This document shows, one piece after another, positions 4,746 to 5,653 of a DNA stretch of 5,653 nt. Position numbers and translations under genes: made by a program. Under the pieces are notes generated by a model. That model worked only from the letters and a program-made list of their open reading frames with translations, was not told where the DNA came from and did no database searches. Numbering within the stretch: the first letter of the stretch is position 1; the number at the start of each line of letters is the position of its first letter. This DNA comes from AC-32 sp038237925. GTDB lineage: Bacteria; Actinomycetota; Thermoleophilia; Gaiellales; Gaiellaceae. The stretch covers positions 1 through 5,653 of the forward strand of contig JBBRYF010000030.1 in the NCBI GenBank assembly GCA_038237925.1, written 5' to 3'.

Positions 4746-5653
4746 TCGGTCACCAGCGCCACGTACGCGTCCTCGAGCGTCGGCTCGCGCTGCGAGATGC
4801 GGCCGACCTCGGCGCCGTCGAGGCAGCCGAGGATCGCCTGGGTCAGCTCGACGCCGGCCTCGGTCTGCACTACCAGCACCTGCGCCTGCTCGCGCTCCTC
4901 GATCGTCACCGACATGACTCCGCCAAGGCCACGCACGCGGCCGACGGCGTTGTCTGCGCCGCCGAAGACCTCGACCTCGACGACCGTCCCCTCGGCTACC
5001 CCGCGCTTGAGGTCGGTGGGCGTGCCCTCGGCGACGATCTCGCCGTGCGAGATGACGGCGATGCGGTCGCAGAGCGCATCGGCCTCGAACATGTAGTGGG
5101 TCGTCAGCAGCACGGTCTTGCCGGCGGCGGTGAGCGCGGCGATCATCGCGCGCACCTCGCGCGCGCCGACGGGGTCGAGGCCGATCGTGGGCTCGTCGAG
5201 AAAGACCACTTCCGGGTCGTGCAGCAGCCCGCGCGCCACGTGCAGCCGCTGTTTCATTCCGCGCGAGTACCCCTCCGCGCGCTCGTGCTCGCGTCCCTTC
5301 AGGCCGACGACCTCGAGCAGCTCCTCGATGCGCCGCCTCTGCTCCTTGGGCGGCACGCCGTAGAGCTCGGCGAAGTAGCGCAGGTTGTCGTAGCCGGAGA
5401 GGCGCTCGTAGACGCCGCGCTCGCCCCCGAAGACGTAGCCGATCCGCTTGCGCACCTCGCGCGCGTCCTTGACCACGTCGAGCCCGAGCACGCGCGCCTT
5501 GCCCGCGGTCGGGATCAGCAGCGTGATCAGCATCTTGATCGTGGTCGTCTTCCCGGCCCCGTTCGGGCCGAGCAAGCCGAAGAGCTCACCCTTGGCGACC
5601 GCGAAGTCGATCCCGCGGACGGCCTCGATCTCGAGCGACTTCCGGCGGACGAC
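4742..5653 (-). CDS. ABC transporter ATP-binding protein, DrrA-like (5' end outside window)
   Basis: This is the cytoplasmic ATPase that powers the exporter. The reading frame is open to the window edge, giving 303 residues that start inside the first strand, so only a short N-terminus is missing. Numbered from the edge: Walker A GPNGAGKT at 29-36, signature YSRGMKQRL at 129-137, Walker B VVFLDEP at 149-155, D-loop GLDP at 158-161 and switch histidine H186 in LTTHYMFEAD. The C-terminal extension ends in EPTLEDAYVALVTE, typical of the DrrA/NatA-type subfamily of drug and polymer exporters. Two points differ from the textbook: the signature has R where LSGG has its first G, and the Q-loop glutamine region reads VFGGERGVY with no glutamine. 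I believe such FGGERG versions recur in a subgroup of these ATPases, so it is probably functional. Four-base overlaps tie it to the permease genes. Confidence 0.93.
   Translation of the reverse strand, partial: VVRRKSLEIEAVRGIDFAVAKGELFGLLGPNGAGKTTTIKMLITLLIPTAGKARVLGLDVVKDAREVRKRIGYVFGGERGVYERLSGYDNLRYFAELYGVPPKEQRRRIEELLEVVGLKGREHERAEGYSRGMKQRLHVARGLLHDPEVVFLDEPTIGLDPVGAREVRAMIAALTAAGKTVLLTTHYMFEADALCDRIAVISHGEIVAEGTPTDLKRGVAEGTVVEVEVFGGADNAVGRVRGLGGVMSVTIEEREQAQVLVVQTEAGVELTQAILGCLDGAEVGRISQREPTLEDAYVALVTE

Larger units (their letters stand above)
1926..5653 (-). other. Predicted five-gene operon: ATPase, permease, permease, creatininase-like hydrolase, pdxH
   Basis: All four junctions overlap: ATGA at 4745-4742, GTGA at 3978-3975, TGATG at 3192-3188 and GTGA at 2492-2489. 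No gap remains for an internal promoter or terminator. Expression should therefore be one transcript with coupled translation, started by a promoter to the right of the window. Confidence 0.85.

Overview
The window reads as a piece of a high-GC bacterial chromosome, most likely an actinomycete-type organism (Actinomycetota, possibly the Thermoleophilia side). This is inferred from the strong G/C bias at third codon positions, the use of GTG and TTG starts, and the look of the protein families. It was not tested by any search. No mobile element, CRISPR array, rRNA or tRNA was seen.

Left part (1-1842, + strand). The first 32 bases may be the tail of an upstream gene, followed at once by a (CCCG)6 tetranucleotide run. 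Next comes a class III adenylate/guanylate cyclase homologue (about 180-1423). It has an N-terminal cytoplasmic cyclase domain, one transmembrane helix and a cysteine-containing C-terminal domain expected outside the membrane. The reading frame is broken between about 1245 and 1277. The natural end of the protein continues in the -1 frame to a TGA at 1421-1423, while the original frame runs on as arginine/serine-rich nonsense to 1556. A short leader with nested inverted repeats then precedes a 72-residue heavy-metal-associated (HMA) domain protein (1624-1842) whose metal-binding CxxC is reduced to CxxS. Codons in this part look less G/C-saturated than in the right part.

Right part (1926-5653, - strand). 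Five tightly packed genes are read from right to left: an ABC ATPase (5' end beyond the window), two ABC-2 type permeases, a creatininase-family amidohydrolase and a PdxH-type pyridoxine/pyridoxamine 5'-phosphate oxidase. Every junction overlaps by 4 or 1 bases (ATGA, GTGA, TGATG, GTGA), so they are almost certainly one translationally coupled operon. The ATPase and two permeases should form a heteromeric DrrAB-like exporter. Why a metal-dependent amidohydrolase and a vitamin B6 enzyme are coupled to it is not evident from the sequence. The two gene sets converge on an 83-base gap (1843-1925) that holds a GC-rich hairpin.

Nothing here proves a new system. The items most worth a second look are the exporter-creatininase-PdxH operon, the frameshifted membrane cyclase with non-canonical base-recognition residues, and the HMA protein with a degenerate metal site behind a structured leader.
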